DNA of 64,000 bases from Tetrastigma voinierianum. Its lineage: Eukaryota; Streptophyta; Magnoliopsida; Vitales; Vitaceae. The stretch is taken from assembly GCA_016808115.1 (NCBI GenBank), contig JAEQBH010005091.1, positions 414,556 through 478,555 on the forward strand, read 5' to 3'. Both the position numbers and the translations under genes were made by a program. Each line of letters begins with the position of its first letter. The first letter of the stretch is position 1. The notes under the pieces are model-generated. The model was not told the DNA's origin and ran no database searches. It worked only from the letters and a program-made list of their open reading frames with translations. Positions 22,913 to 34,002 of the stretch are shown one piece after another.

Positions 22913-23169
22913 TGTTGTTCTTCTTCGGGAGCGTTAAGGTTGCTTGTGTTCTCATAACAGAATTGTCTTTGAACCAATAGGTCTCCAGCTTAGTGTCTTA
23001 AGTCATTTAATAATTGTTCTACAAGGACACCACTCCATGCTAGAATATTTAAAAATCTGAATGTGTGGCTTCGTCACTTTCTTTATTTATGAATGCATTT
23101 GGTAATCGGTTTTGCAAGTTTTTGAAAATTAATGATCCTTTGAACTTCTAGTTCACATTGGTTTATATG

Positions 23170-23580
23170 AGGATAAAGATGAGACATCATAAGTGCATTC
23201 CGTGTAATTTATTGTCATTGTTCTAGAATCTACTATTCTTCCCTTAATGGTGGGAACATAATCTCATTAAAATAATAATTTGTAAAACTAGCAAGCAGCA
23301 TGTGAGCATTCATTAGGCAAGAAAATCTTATGGTTCTTTAATGGATGCCTGTGTGAGTATTTTATGATTCAACGTATTATAGAAGACCCAAATTGACTTA
23401 ACATGCAATGCCAAAGAATAAAAAAAAATTGGGTTATTGAACTTGTGGTTCACAACAACAAATGGCTAAATAGGCTTTATGTTTGCTCTTTTGGAGCCTT
23501 CATTTAAATTTGAAGTACCAGAGATGGTACTTACACTAGCACTTGTTAGTGTCAACCTTTATTCATTTTGAGATCCAATA
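23170..23580 (-). pseudogene. copia protease/integrase remnants
   Basis: On the minus strand, 23560-23470 reads SVSTISGTSNLNEGSKRANI, like the STISGxSNLIEGxGRA block that begins the copia pre-integrase region. About 23275-23170 reads VPTIKGRIVDSRTMTINYTE. This resembles the TRIVESRNAKF-type segment after the copia integrase. The catalytic core between them is largely missing. Assignment is by short motifs and is moderate. Confidence 0.5.
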
Positions 23581-24460
23581 ACACATGGATTTTAGATACA
23601 ACTAAGTAGAAAACAAAATACAATGCTCTGCATGACATAATATCAGACATTACTAATATATAAAAGTTTATATATGAATAGACAAGATATATAATTAAAT
23701 AGTAGTGTTTTCACCTTTTATTGAAGTTGGTCTTTCTAAGACCTCAAAGAAATCATGGAATGTTAGACAAACTCATCGACATCTGTTAAAGTTTATTTAC
23801 ATTTGCTTTCCTTTTTTCTTTTATTGATGTTTGGTCAAGGACCAAATGTTTAAGCATATAATAGGTATGCAACTGAAGCCCTTACATTCAATATCTATAA
23901 TAATTATTCTCATGATTCTTGAAATATTTATCTCATATACACTTTCCATTTCACATCAATAATAATCTTCTTCTGGTGGTAAGACTTTTTGTTTCCCAGT
24001 GATTTGAAGAATCATCAATATGGCATGAGGAATTTTTTTTTCCCATGATTGAGACCATGGCCAATCCTCATTCATTCCTACGAATTTGTGATTATATTGC
24101 ATTCGGTTCAGGGAATCAATTCAAACCCAATTGGATTAGATTGATGAGTTTTCATCAAAATTTCAATAGTTTATTAAGCATCAAAGATCCAAGATATATG
24201 ATTCCTTCTCAAAATCAGAAATGTCATAATTTCGAATTTTGTGAGATTGACATTCGAACAAAGTTTTAAATAAATGAAAAATAATGAAATTAAGTATATA
24301 ATAAATTGATAAAAATAATAAAGATTTTGACTTATAAATCAAAAATCAAATAATTTCTTCTAGGTTTTTGATAATATATATAGCCAAACCAAAACTAATA
24401 TAAAAAGCTTAAAATTTAAATAGCCTTGAGATCGTAAAATTACCTTCAAGAGTAGTGCAA
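23581..24460 (-). other. copia gag/leader region, not recognisable
   Basis: This lies between the primer site and the protease/integrase scraps, where gag should be. I see no zinc knuckle or gag block on the minus strand. A 74-codon plus-strand frame at 24045 looks like chance. Confidence 0.4.
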
Positions 24461-24478
24461 TTAGTGCTGATAACGTGT
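24461..24478 (-). promoter_or_regulatory. copia primer binding site
   Basis: The minus strand reads CAACACGTTATCAGCACTAA immediately inside the 5' LTR. It matches the ACACGTTATCAGCAC primer region common in plant copia elements. Confidence 0.65.
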
Positions 24479-24705
24479 TGTAAATTAAAAAAAAAGTATG
24501 AAGATAAATGCAAAGAAAGAAATCTATTAAGAGAATGGAAGAATGAAGTTTTATTCTCTTTAATTTGATATCCCTAAAATACAAATAAGAGAATCCTAAA
24601 TCAACATCTAATCTCTGTTTAAGGCAACAAATATATTTTACTTTATAACGGTGACCAACATTCCTTTTGTAGATTGAGTGTCTTTCACGTATGGAAATAT
24701 TATAA
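24479..24705 (-). repeat. 5' LTR of the copia element
   Basis: Collinear with 20839-21084. The outer end is eroded (TATGGAAATATTATA in place of CCTTTCCTTATAACA), so its right limit is approximate. Confidence 0.7.
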
Positions 24706-25843
24706 TTTTTCTCATCAATGGAAAAAATCAAAAACTGAAGAAAGAATAATTAAAATCATAATAATTTATTGCACGTTTAATTTTCATGTAGTCGCAAGAA
24801 AAACGTTTTTCTTTTTGTTTTTAAAAATAAAAATTAGAATTACCAATTAAATTAACATGTTTAATATTCACACAACTAAGATTCATTCGTGTTTTGGTCA
24901 CTTTCAAAAATAGTAAAAATAGTAAAAATAGAAGTATATCCAATAGGATCAATGTCTTAACAACTAACTTATTTTTAAGAATGTTGACGTTTTTCTGGAA
25001 TTACTCTAAAAATATATATGGGAAAGTTTTTTTAATATATAAAAAGAGTGTGTGATTCAAAACTTGGCTGAAATCAATCCAAGACTTACAAATATTTGTT
25101 AAATAATATGGGATAAACGATATTCGTAATAACATGTAATAAGAAATCGATTATAAAGCACTATAAATTTGATAATAGTATTTATAATATCTCTATTTCG
25201 GGATTTTCAACATCTGAGCCATGATTTTTATCGATCGAGATCTATTTTGCATAATACAAAAATCGTCTCCATGAAATAAAGCATTGCAGCAGAAAGCAGA
25301 ATAATGTCTACGTTATTATGAGTCGATGACAAATATTGTCAGCAAAGACAACAACACAAAAAACAAGATAAAACCTAAATCTTCATGGAAGAATCACTTT
25401 ATTAAGCAATAAAATGAAATAAAGAGATGTAGATAAGTGATTTCGTCTGAGAATGGCCAAAATGTGGATTAATTTGTGAGAAAATGGGACTAGAAGAGAA
25501 CGTGAGAGAAAGGAGGGGAGGGGGGCTAGGGTTTCATCATAATGTTATATATGAGAAAGTTGAATATATGAGAATTGGTATATTTTCTTATTGGAAAAAT
25601 GTAACTCATTTAATCTCTTACCCTAAAAATAATAGTTTGGAGAAAAATCTTTGGTTCCTTTTCTGGGTTTGAAATAATATCTAATCTTAAATTATCACTA
25701 AATTAGTTTAAACAACTGTGCAAATATTATCTCTGCCACATCTTATGGCCTTCTTTTTTTTCAATTAAGATCTTCTTCCATTATTTTTTATTTTTCAGTC
25801 TTCTAGCATCTTGAGTTGCAGGATTATTCCTGAACTTGTCACT
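24706..25843. other. AT-rich spacer with a dispersed repeat
   Basis: No gene is seen. About 25250-25560 resembles 61800-62110: both have runs of CAAGA/CAACACA, then a HTGGAA-A-CACTTTATT block, ATAAAGAGATGT and a GAGAAAGGAGG or GAGGGAGAAAGAGG segment before CTAGGGTTT. This points to a shared unclassified repeat. Confidence 0.45.
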
Positions 25844-25913
25844 ATGAAGGTTGAACAGAAATATAGTCTGCTTCCGCTCTTATTAATGTACTATTCAGCA
25901 CTTCTTCATGCAG
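25844..25913 (+). pseudogene. xylanase copy 1, exon 1 (signal peptide)
   Basis: It encodes MKVEQKYSLLPLLLMYYSAL then LHA, a hydrophobic secretory signal, ending at CATGCAG before GTGGGT. The phase into exon 2 does not fit cleanly, so part of exon 2's start may be lost. Confidence 0.65.
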
Positions 25914-26444
25914 GTGGGTCTGTGGATACATATTTTCTGTCTTTTTTTATAATGGTAGGTGTTGAGTCGACTTGAGTCGCGAACTTATTGGCCAATCTCG
26001 TGGAGCCGAAAAGTTAGCGAGGCCTCAATGACCTTGGGAAGTCAAACTGATGATCACATTTGGTGGATTTTTTTCGCTACATTTCATACATTCGACAATT
26101 TTCAGTTTGTTTGATATACATAGGAAAATTTTTGTGAGGGTTGGAGTGGAAGGGTTATCACTATGATGCAGCCAGTGTGGAGGTAGGGTTGTGTTTTCTC
26201 ACATTATCCGAGTTTAACATGTGACATGAGGAGATCAATGAGAATGCGACTTCAGTGAACAAAGGTTGGATGGGATATAAGGAAATGACCAGATTTCTGT
26301 CTTTATGAGAACAATACTACAATGTTATAATGTAAAAAAAAACAAAAAAACATGTGACATGAATCTAGGGCTTGTATAAATTAAAGATTATTATCATTTT
26401 ATTTAGTTATTTATTTAGTTATGCTATGATGATGAAATTTTCAG

Positions 26445-26660
26445 TGTTTGGAGAAGCCTCATAGACCTCAGTATGGTGGAGAGGATGATATTGAATCTGA
26501 GTTGAATGATGGGTTGAAAGGATGGTCTGTGTTTGGAGATGCAAAGATTGAAGGGTATTAAGAGCAATAATTTCATTGGCTCACTTAGCAGAAGCCTAAG
26601 GAATGACAGTTTTTCTGGAAAGCTTTACATTAGTACGGGACAAGCTCTACACCTTTTCTG
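26445..26660 (+). pseudogene. xylanase copy 1, exon 2 (first half of CBM22)
   Basis: After TTTTCAG it reads CLEKPHRPQYGGE, then LNDGLKGWSVFGDAKIEG, then DSFSGKLYI and, after a one-base shift, LYTFSA. It ends at TTTTCTG before GTACAC. This is the N-terminal CBM22 pattern. A stop and a frameshift break it. Confidence 0.75.
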
Positions 26661-27122
26661 GTACACTTTTCCTCTGAATTTTCATATTCTTTTTTTTCTT
26701 TTTTCTTTTTTTTTTTTGTGGTGTAATAATCTTGATCTTCAACCTCGAGTTAAAGTCACTCCAACGATGAACCTCTTCACTGAAACATCAATTGGTTTTC
26801 AAATACGATCATCAAAAACCCGAAACAAATCAATTTGGTTCTGTAATTTTTACCAAAACTACCCTCATTGTTTCTATACAAATAACATTTTCTTTTATAA
26901 GACACATGTAAATACATAAAGGAACAATGGGTATTTTTGTCTATAATGAGTTATTTTAAAAAAAAAAAAACATGGGAAGATTAAATTTACAGATTTTGAA
27001 TTATTTGTGATTTTTTTAACCAAATACTTCTTTTTTTTCTTCTATTTTTTCATTGAAGTGCTTATACTGAACTTTCCTAAAAGTTCAAATTTATAGGATT
27101 TAGGTTTTAATATAAAGAGTTA

Positions 27123-27810
27123 AATAAACTAAACTAAGGAAGGGTTTGTTTTTTTTACTTAATACTGAATATAACTTTTTTTAGCTTAATACTGAATAGT
27201 ACTTAATAGTATTAAGTATTAAGTTGTTTGTTTTTTAACATTGGGTGTGAGTAGGAATGGAAATAGGGCTGATTATTTCGGGTTCATTCCCCACCCCACT
27301 TTTAATGGGACAGTTTGGTTTAATTGTAATTGGAATGTTAGCGGGTTTTGGTTTATTTTCTCAAATCCGAGACAAATTCAGGACGGGTTCAAGTATTGTT
27401 ACCCCGCCTTCCCTCGATTATATTTTAAATTTTTTATTATTATTATTTAATTTGTATACTTTAATATATAAATAATAATAATAATAATAATTAGAATGTT
27501 TTTAATAAATAATTTATAAAAATTCATAATATTTTTATTTTTTATGAAATATATTAATTTTAATATAATAAAAATAAAAAGGCAAATATAAAAAAATTAA
27601 AAGTAAAAAATAAAAACAAAAATCAAATGTAAACGGGGTGGGTTTGGGAATTTTCCTATCCTCACTTGGTCCCGTTTAATTTTAAATGAGACAAGTTTGA
27701 GAATTGAAAAAATAAACTAACGAAGTCGGGGATGGAATACCATCCCCAAGCATAAGTTATTAAGTGCAGTAAGTGAGTGTTATTAGCCCTTTTCATTGTT
27801 GGGTAATGAT
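27123..27810. mobile_element. small nested repeat in intron 2
   Basis: The left edge GGAAGGGTTTGTTTTTTTTA and the right edge (complement AAAAGGGCTAATAACACTCA) are loosely inverted. Inside sits about 500 bp of a GGGTGGGTTTGGG-type sequence starting near 27241 (TTGGGTGTGAG) and ending near 27750 (CATCCCCAAGC). It looks like a hAT-like MITE with a second insertion, but ends and TSDs are unclear. Confidence 0.35.
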
Positions 27811-28215
27811 GAAGTTTTTTTTATTTTGGTGAAAAATGACTTTTTCTGAATAGAAAATGTCAAATATTTTTTAATTTTATTTAGAAATTTTTTAAAAAAT
27901 TGATAAGTCGTGAAATTTAAAAAATAACGACAATGCTAAAAGCTGACCATTTCGGCGTTAAGTCAAAAAACAAATATCACCTAAGTCTTTCATGAACTTC
28001 CAAATCAATAAATATGAAATAAATTGTAGAGAAAGGTCTTGAACCCAAAACTTCATGCTAGATTAAGCTCTGATACCACAACCAACTACAAATACTGGTT
28101 TAAGCTCTGAATCGATAACTTTTCCAATTTAGTCATTAGTCCAATCTTTAGAACATTGTTTATGCAAAATAGGTTGAGGCTTTTTTTTTTCTTTTTTCGT
28201 TTGGGTCAATTGCAG

Positions 28216-28374
28216 CTTGGATACAAGTTGCAGCAGGTCTCGGTGGCAGCTGTTTTTAGGACAAATGGTGGGGTGAAATATGCGGCTGCAGTTATTCCAG
28301 AGGCCGGCTGCTGGTCCATGCTTAAAGGAGGCCTTATTGTGGAGGAGTCTGGAGCTGCACAGTTGTATTTTGAG
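28216..28374 (+). pseudogene. xylanase copy 1, exon 3 (second half of CBM22)
   Basis: After TTGCAG it reads AWIQV across the splice, then in a shifted frame VSVAAVFRTNGG, AAAVIPEAGCWSMLKGGLIV and EESGAAQLYFE, up to a GAG/GTAATT donor. CWSMLKGGL is the hallmark of this CBM22 subgroup. Confidence 0.85.
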
Positions 28375-29505
28375 GTAATTACTAATTATATTAATTTTTC
28401 CCATTCATTATTTACGACATGTACTCTAATTTCTTTAAAACTGATATTGTTAATTAGGTTACTACTTATTATACTCAATATACTTCAAAAATATTTTAGT
28501 TGTATCACATCTATTGAAAATGTTGCTTTAAAATGATTTTTCAATAATATAAATAACTTTTAAAATCTTTAAAATGTTTTTTCTTTTTTAATATATATTC
28601 ACTTTGCATATGCATATTATGTTTTTGACATCTTAGAAGTGTTTTTTTTTTTTTTTTTTGACAATTCTTAGAAGTGTTTTTAAAACTTTATGAATTACCT
28701 ATTTCCTTTTTTCACACGTCCAATTTGGTTGTTTACTTCCTTAGTGCTTTTGAAAATTGCTATAACTGAAAAAGATAATATAGGGTTTTTATATGGGTTA
28801 TCTTTAGCTTTTGAGAAGTATTCCATTAATTAGAAGAATCCTCTACTTGGAAATGTGAGATTTAGGGAATTTAGAAACTTTTAAAAGCAAAGTTGTTATG
28901 AATAAAACAAATTTCTAAATTTGCGATAGTTTATTTACTAAAACCAAAATTAATCTGTATTTTAAGAAGATTCGAAGAAAGGTTTTCAAGGTTGTTATGA
29001 TATTTTAGAAGTCCCCATGGAAAATATGTGAGTTTTGGGTAAATTTTATTTAAACAACAAAAATATAAAAACAACAATTAGAAAAAATAACTTTACTCAT
29101 GCTAGCTAAGTGTTAGAGTGTTCACAGATCAAACAGACAAAAGGTGTAGGGAGGGAGTCATAGGTTCAAGTTCCACAAATTTTTATTTTTTATTGCTAAG
29201 AGTTGAATATGTAGTATTTTTAGAAAGTATTTTTTATTTTTATAATTATTTTAAAATAATATTCTTATATAAAATAATTAAAATAAATTATTAATATAAA
29301 ATATTTCTATTAATAACTGTTTAAAATATTAAAATAAGCCAAAAACATTTCAATTCTAAAAAAATTATCTATAAAATATTAGAAATAATTTTTCCAAGTT
29401 GTTTCCTAAATTGTTTCTAGAAAAGGTTTAGGTTTCTAATTTTAAATTAGTACACTTTTGGAAGGATCTAAATAAAATCTTGTAAGAAATTTTTTTTTAT
29501 ACAGG
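28375..29505 (+). other. start of xylanase intron 3, with a SINE-like piece
   Basis: AT-rich intron sequence with a poly-T run near 28651. At 29103-29174 a TAGCTAAGTGT A-box-like and a GGTTCAAGTTCC B-box-like motif, 49 bp apart and followed by a T/A-rich tail, suggest a tRNA-derived SINE fragment. The last bases, ACAGG (29501-29505), are the probable left target copy of the retrotransposon. Confidence 0.45.
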
Positions 29506-31949
29506 TGTGACACCCCAAAACCCTGGGGTCCGTATACTCAGATACCATGTTATGACACTCCAAAATCTGGGGGTCAAGTTGACAACTTCGTCAACCTGCG
29601 GAATATTCGTGGTCGCCTTTTTGTATCTTTACATGCCAAAGTATATTAAAACTAGATTGTTCTAACATATTTTTCAAAAATACTTCTCAAGGACCCTGGC
29701 TTAGGCCTTCCTTGGTACTCACGTTACCGAAAGACCACGATCTTCGTGTACTGAAAGGTAGTCCCATGACGGGGTGAGCAAACCTAGAAGATATATCTCC
29801 TACCAAGGCTACTCCCACACAAGGCAACCTTCACAATGCGATACATACAATCCCAATCACACGCATTCAAGTACCTATACTCTGTTGTACCTGAATGTCT
29901 ACATGTCATGAATGCAGTATGACCCTCATGACTGAAATCATGAGTCCTCATTGACTCTCTCACACCTGCATATGCCAGGTGTGAAAAACCATCAAGGGCG
30001 TCCCACCCCTGAGCCTTTTTCCAAAACAAAAGTTTTTTGTTTTGTAATTCTAGACACATTGGATACCCTTAATGCCTACTAATTTCCTTACCGAGTACGT
30101 GTGTTATGCATTTGTGGGCCACGGATTTCCGAGTTCTCACAGTAGGACGTCGCACTCCTATACAACATTTTTTACGAGCTTTCACAGACGGTTTCATGTT
30201 TAAACCATATACCAGGTTTTTCACCTAAGGGGGTGTCTATCTCTACTTGCTTCACCCATTTACACACGTACTTTTCATGCCATGCAACCGTGAGCCTCAA
30301 TTTGGACGTTACCCCATTTTATTGAGCTCACCATCGAACACCAAACATAGTATCGATTAACCATGTCCTCACGACATACATCGAACACACAGTGTCGATT
30401 TACCATATTCTCACAACATACATCGAACACTAAACACGGAGTTAATCGATTACCGTAGTCGAACGCAAACACGGTGTGCTCGACCCCGACCATGCCTCAC
30501 ACCCATTCGACATGATGTCTCGATGCGCCAATGCAATGCAAAGTCATTGCATGCCATTTCATGCCTACATGTGCGCTAAATTGTCACATGCAACATATCT
30601 ATTACACTACGTGTCAATTGTCATGGATAAATTATATTTAATACATATAATTATTATTTTTCATTTTTTTCACACATATATCACATAATTTCACACATTC
30701 AGCATGTTATTCAATTTACAGCAATAACACACATTAGCCATTCCTGGTCATAAATTCGGCCATGCTTGATCTCGAAAATAATCTGGACTTAGTCTAGAAA
30801 GTCCAACTTGTGTCAATACCACACAAAACTTTCAACTCGCAATTCCCTGCTCAAGCCGTACGACGAGACATTTCGGATACAAGCGGGTTCAGCGAAGTTA
30901 GGAAACTAGAACGGACCATTCCTCAATTGTCCATGACCCAGCCTAATGTTCAACCCATGGTTTGGCTGAGCACTTTATCTTATTAAATTCTAAACTCAAC
31001 AATTTACATTGGGGATCCAGAAGCGAATGAAATTGATTGATAAAGTTATGAAAATTACGTCACGAGAAGTTGAAGCGTCGGTCGCAAAAGTCAATGCTTG
31101 GTAAGGCACCAGTTTGCCGATACGCTTCGAGATTTTGCCATTAGAACATAGTATTGATCTTGGACAGTCCCGAAACCTTGTGAAACCGGTCTTTGATCAT
31201 CACCATGACAACAACGAGCCACACATCTTAAATTCTTCACTGAAATGAGGCAAATAGTTGGTATTCTGTAGCCCCTAGTAAATAAAATAACGCCGGTGGG
31301 AGGAAACCTACTTCCGTAGCATAGTTCGGGTCCTTTGCCATGGGATTACGCTCCACTGACGATGTTATTTCAGTTCCCCTCCTCGCTCCTTTCTTCGCTT
31401 CTTTCACTTTCCTTTTCTTCTTCTCTCTTTTCTTTTTGTTTCTCTCTACCGATTTCTCTCCTCTCTCCCCACACACACCTTCCACTTTGGCTTTTTCTTT
31501 CCTCCCTTTCCCTCCCTTCTCTTCCTTTTATCCTCCCTCCCCATACAACCCCCTTTTTTGTTTGGCCTTTCCTTTCCATTTTCATATTCGATTGAAGTGA
31601 CTCATCCCCATGTCTTTCTCACACCCCCTCCACCTACTCCTCTCCATGCCTTGACGACAAGGCAGCCTTCTGTGTAGCTTTGGTAACTTTCACATGGCGA
31701 GGCCAAGTGCCTACCACCCTGATTGCGTGGTCACTCGTACCCGGTCGTAATTTTTCAAAAAGCGTGAAATTAGGCGGTCTTGGAATTAAAGTTTGACTAA
31801 AGTTAACTGGGTGTGAGGCGATTCCAACGGTGAAATTAGTTTAGATCCAACGAGATCTAGAAAAATCTCAGTTTTCCTCCGAGACCGGCAAATTATCGAT
31901 TTGCCATTTTTCTGAAAATTTTAAATTTAAATTTTTCACGGGTTTTACA
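29506..31949 (-). repeat. 3' LTR of the Del/Tekay element
   Basis: On the plus strand it starts TGTGACACCCCAAAACCC and ends TTTTCACGGGTTTTACA, 2,444 bp. It contains a pyrimidine-rich tract at about 31375-31570, shared with the other LTR of the element, which produces spurious open frames on both strands. Confidence 0.85.
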
Positions 31950-31961
31950 CTCTCCCCCATT
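31950..31961 (-). promoter_or_regulatory. polypurine tract of the Del/Tekay element
   Basis: The minus strand reads AATGGGGGAGAG directly before the LTR start TGTAAAACCC. Just upstream (minus sense) is GGATGAAATTCTTTTAATG, the typical end of gypsy pol in this lineage. Confidence 0.75.
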
Positions 31962-32039
31962 AAAAGAATTTCATCCTGAAATTCCCAAGGGTAATCATAT
32001 ACCAATATTGTCCTGTGTGAAGGTAATAACTCTCATCCG

Positions 32040-32310
32040 ATCACAATTTATGATGACCTAGTGTGCCGTCAATTAGTCCATCCCAAGGATGACATCAACC
32101 TTGGACCTATTCATGATCCTTTGACCCACCGTGAGTAAAGGCCCAGAGATCTCTAACTCACAACTTCGACATATCTAGTCAACCCTCACCCTAGTTCCTA
32201 GGGGAGAATTCCCAAACAACGACTTTTCTAGAGGTCTCAACCTCCAAGTTCAAATCTATCACACAGGAATTAAGCAATAATGAATATGATGCATCCGATT
32301 TAACTAATAC
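32040..32310 (-). pseudogene. Del/Tekay aspartic protease remnant
   Basis: On the minus strand LVKSDASYSLL occupies the place of the active-site block (LxDSGASHSFIS); the catalytic Asp-Ser/Thr-Gly triad has become KSDA. NSCVIDLNLEVETSRK follows, and near 32080 VDVILGMD, a stop and a leucine match the second conserved block, VILGMDWL. Stops are frequent. After this the frame jumps directly to the 3' terminal sequence of pol near 32000, with RT and integrase missing. Confidence 0.7.
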
Positions 32311-32356
32311 TCTAATCAATAAGTCGCGAGTATAAGCGTACCTGCATATCTTGCGA

Positions 32357-33534
32357 TCACGCCTTTATTCGACTATTAATTTCTTGACGTAGACACACCC
32401 CTGGGTCCTCGAAGTCCCGGCTTGTGAGCCCTGTCCTTGACCTCGACCCATACCTAGCCCCTCTATCTTGTCTGTGCTGCCAAAGGTGCTTACGTAGCAC
32501 TCTGGGACTGAAATTGGTTCCTCTGACCCATATTAGGGTGAGAAGGAACAAACTATATCGTTGCTTGTCCCATAGATGTCGAGGACTACGGTGTCCCATA
32601 TCCTTGGGATCTCCGCCTTTGTGGGCAATCCCGCTTCCTATGTCCAAGCTGGTGACAATAGAAACATATCATCGATACAGCAGTTGGCATCCACCGCGAC
32701 TGGCATGCTGCCACCCAGCCTTGGCCATGATAGCGCATGACCACATCACGAGAATAATCACCATTAGATAGAGAGTCCTGCCTTTGGCTTCTACACCGAC
32801 TCGAAGAAAAGGTGATCCTCCTTCATCTTCTCACTAGCACCCTCATCTCGAATGCTTTAGGCATCATCAAACTCTCTCTTTATAGCCATAGATGTGCGGA
32901 CCATAGAGTCCATATCCTGTAGGAGAGGTCCCGTAATTTTGCCCCAGATGGACAACTTCATACCATCCCCAAAACGTGCTAACTCAGTGAACACAACCGG
33001 AGTGATCGAAGTCTTGTCATGGATCCCTATCTCAACCCAGAAACTCCGAGGCAGCATGCCTAGCCGATCTGCAGGGAGAAGCTTCCCTTCATAAAGAGCT
33101 CTTGAAAATCTCCCCATGTCATTGCCTCCAAATTTCTTGAGGTCTTCACCTAGTCCTACCACACTTAGGACTCACCCTCTAGCTAGAATGCTGCTAGTTG
33201 GATCCGTCTCACATCGGAGGTAACCTCCATAGCCTCCAAAACTCTTTCTACCTATGAACAGGTGGTCGACCCTCACAGGGTCCACCACCCTACGACGTGG
33301 GAGGATGATCTTCCCCAAGCCTTTGGAGGTCACTCGGCCCTCCATGACCGCCACTTGCATTAGTGCATTGCAATGGTGGTAATGCGGTGCCATCACAGCC
33401 TCCACAAATGCACAGTTGATCAAAGCCCCGGTGGTGGTCGACCTGCGCCTCATGGGCGACCTCGTCTGCGCCTCGACTTGCCATCCCCCTCGAGGTAAGA
33501 TAGCCATTTGAGATTCTCTCTTTTCATTTATCAC
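32357..33534 (-). pseudogene. gag: Del/Tekay gag with CCHC zinc knuckle
   Basis: The minus strand opens near 33534. The capsid part in the open frame 33162-32857 includes VVFTELARFGDGMKLSIWGK and LLQDMDSMVRTSMAI, close to the well-known plant gag segment with the same order (ELARF, GLKLSIRGKI, LLQDMDSMV). At 32625-32666 a CCHC knuckle, CFYCHQLGHRKRDC, fits Cx2Cx4Hx4C exactly, followed by PQRRRSQGYGTP. Gag would package element RNA. The middle part (33270-33170) is compressed and shifted relative to a full gag, and stops interrupt it. Confidence 0.85.
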
Positions 33535-34002
33535 ATTAGTGGTGCATAATGTTAGCTAATAAATAATAACCATTCCTCATAATCATGCTTATTCGTTTTC
33601 GAACCCTTAAGGTTACATTTGCCCCAACCCTAGTGTTCTTCAATTTCTATATACATTCTCTCCATGCATATATTCACACGACAACAATACATCTCCGGGT
33701 AAGAGCATATTAGAACACCCAGCGATCGATACGATGCCGTAATTACACCCATGCCCACCTAATCTAGGAGATTTGTATACCTAACTCGATACTCAACTAT
33801 GACAAGCCAGTATCCGAGAAAACACTGGTGGATACCCATGAGCTCTTAAGTAATTGTTAACCTAAGCTCGATGCAATGATAATAGAGATATTATCGGGAC
33901 TATGCACCACAAAGGCCCGGTGATCATGAACCTTATCCTACATTCTTAATAGAGCTATGCCATTGAATACAATTGTCGCAAACCCTAAGGCTCGATGCAA
34001 GT
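33535..34002 (-). other. leader of the Del/Tekay element with weak primer site
   Basis: Untranslated sequence between 5' LTR and gag. At 33990-34001 the minus strand reads CTTGCATCGAGC directly after the LTR end, a decayed form of the initiator-Met primer site TGGTATCAGAGC. No coding signal. Confidence 0.5.

Larger units (their letters stand above)
20839..24705 (-). mobile_element. Ty1/copia retrotransposon, decayed
   Basis: LTRs at 20839-21084 and about 24479-24705 share TGTAAAT at the plus-strand left end, AAGTATGAAGA, GATATCCCTAAAATACAAATAAGAGAA, and GGTGACCAACATTCC followed by TTTTGTAGATTGAGTG. On the minus strand, a half-Met-type primer site (CAACACGTTATCAGCAC) follows the 5' LTR and a polypurine tract (AAGGGGGAG) precedes the 3' LTR. 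Between them lie protease/integrase scraps, an in-frame minisatellite, RT and RNase H. At 3.9 kb it is shorter than a complete copia element, and gag is not recognisable. No clear target-site duplication was found. Confidence 0.8.

Noticed and set aside
24045..24269. 74-codon plus-strand frame as a cellular gene
   Set aside because: It lies inside the copia element, antisense to it, with no recognisable domain or promoter.
28070..28081. GCTCTGATACCA, complement of an initiator-Met primer site
   Set aside because: It lies in an intron with no LTR terminus next to it. Kept only as a possible remnant.
31237..31600. Open frames of 71-86 codons on both strands, and the similar group at 35826-36264
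   Set aside because: Low-complexity translations of the pyrimidine-rich tract in the Del/Tekay LTRs.
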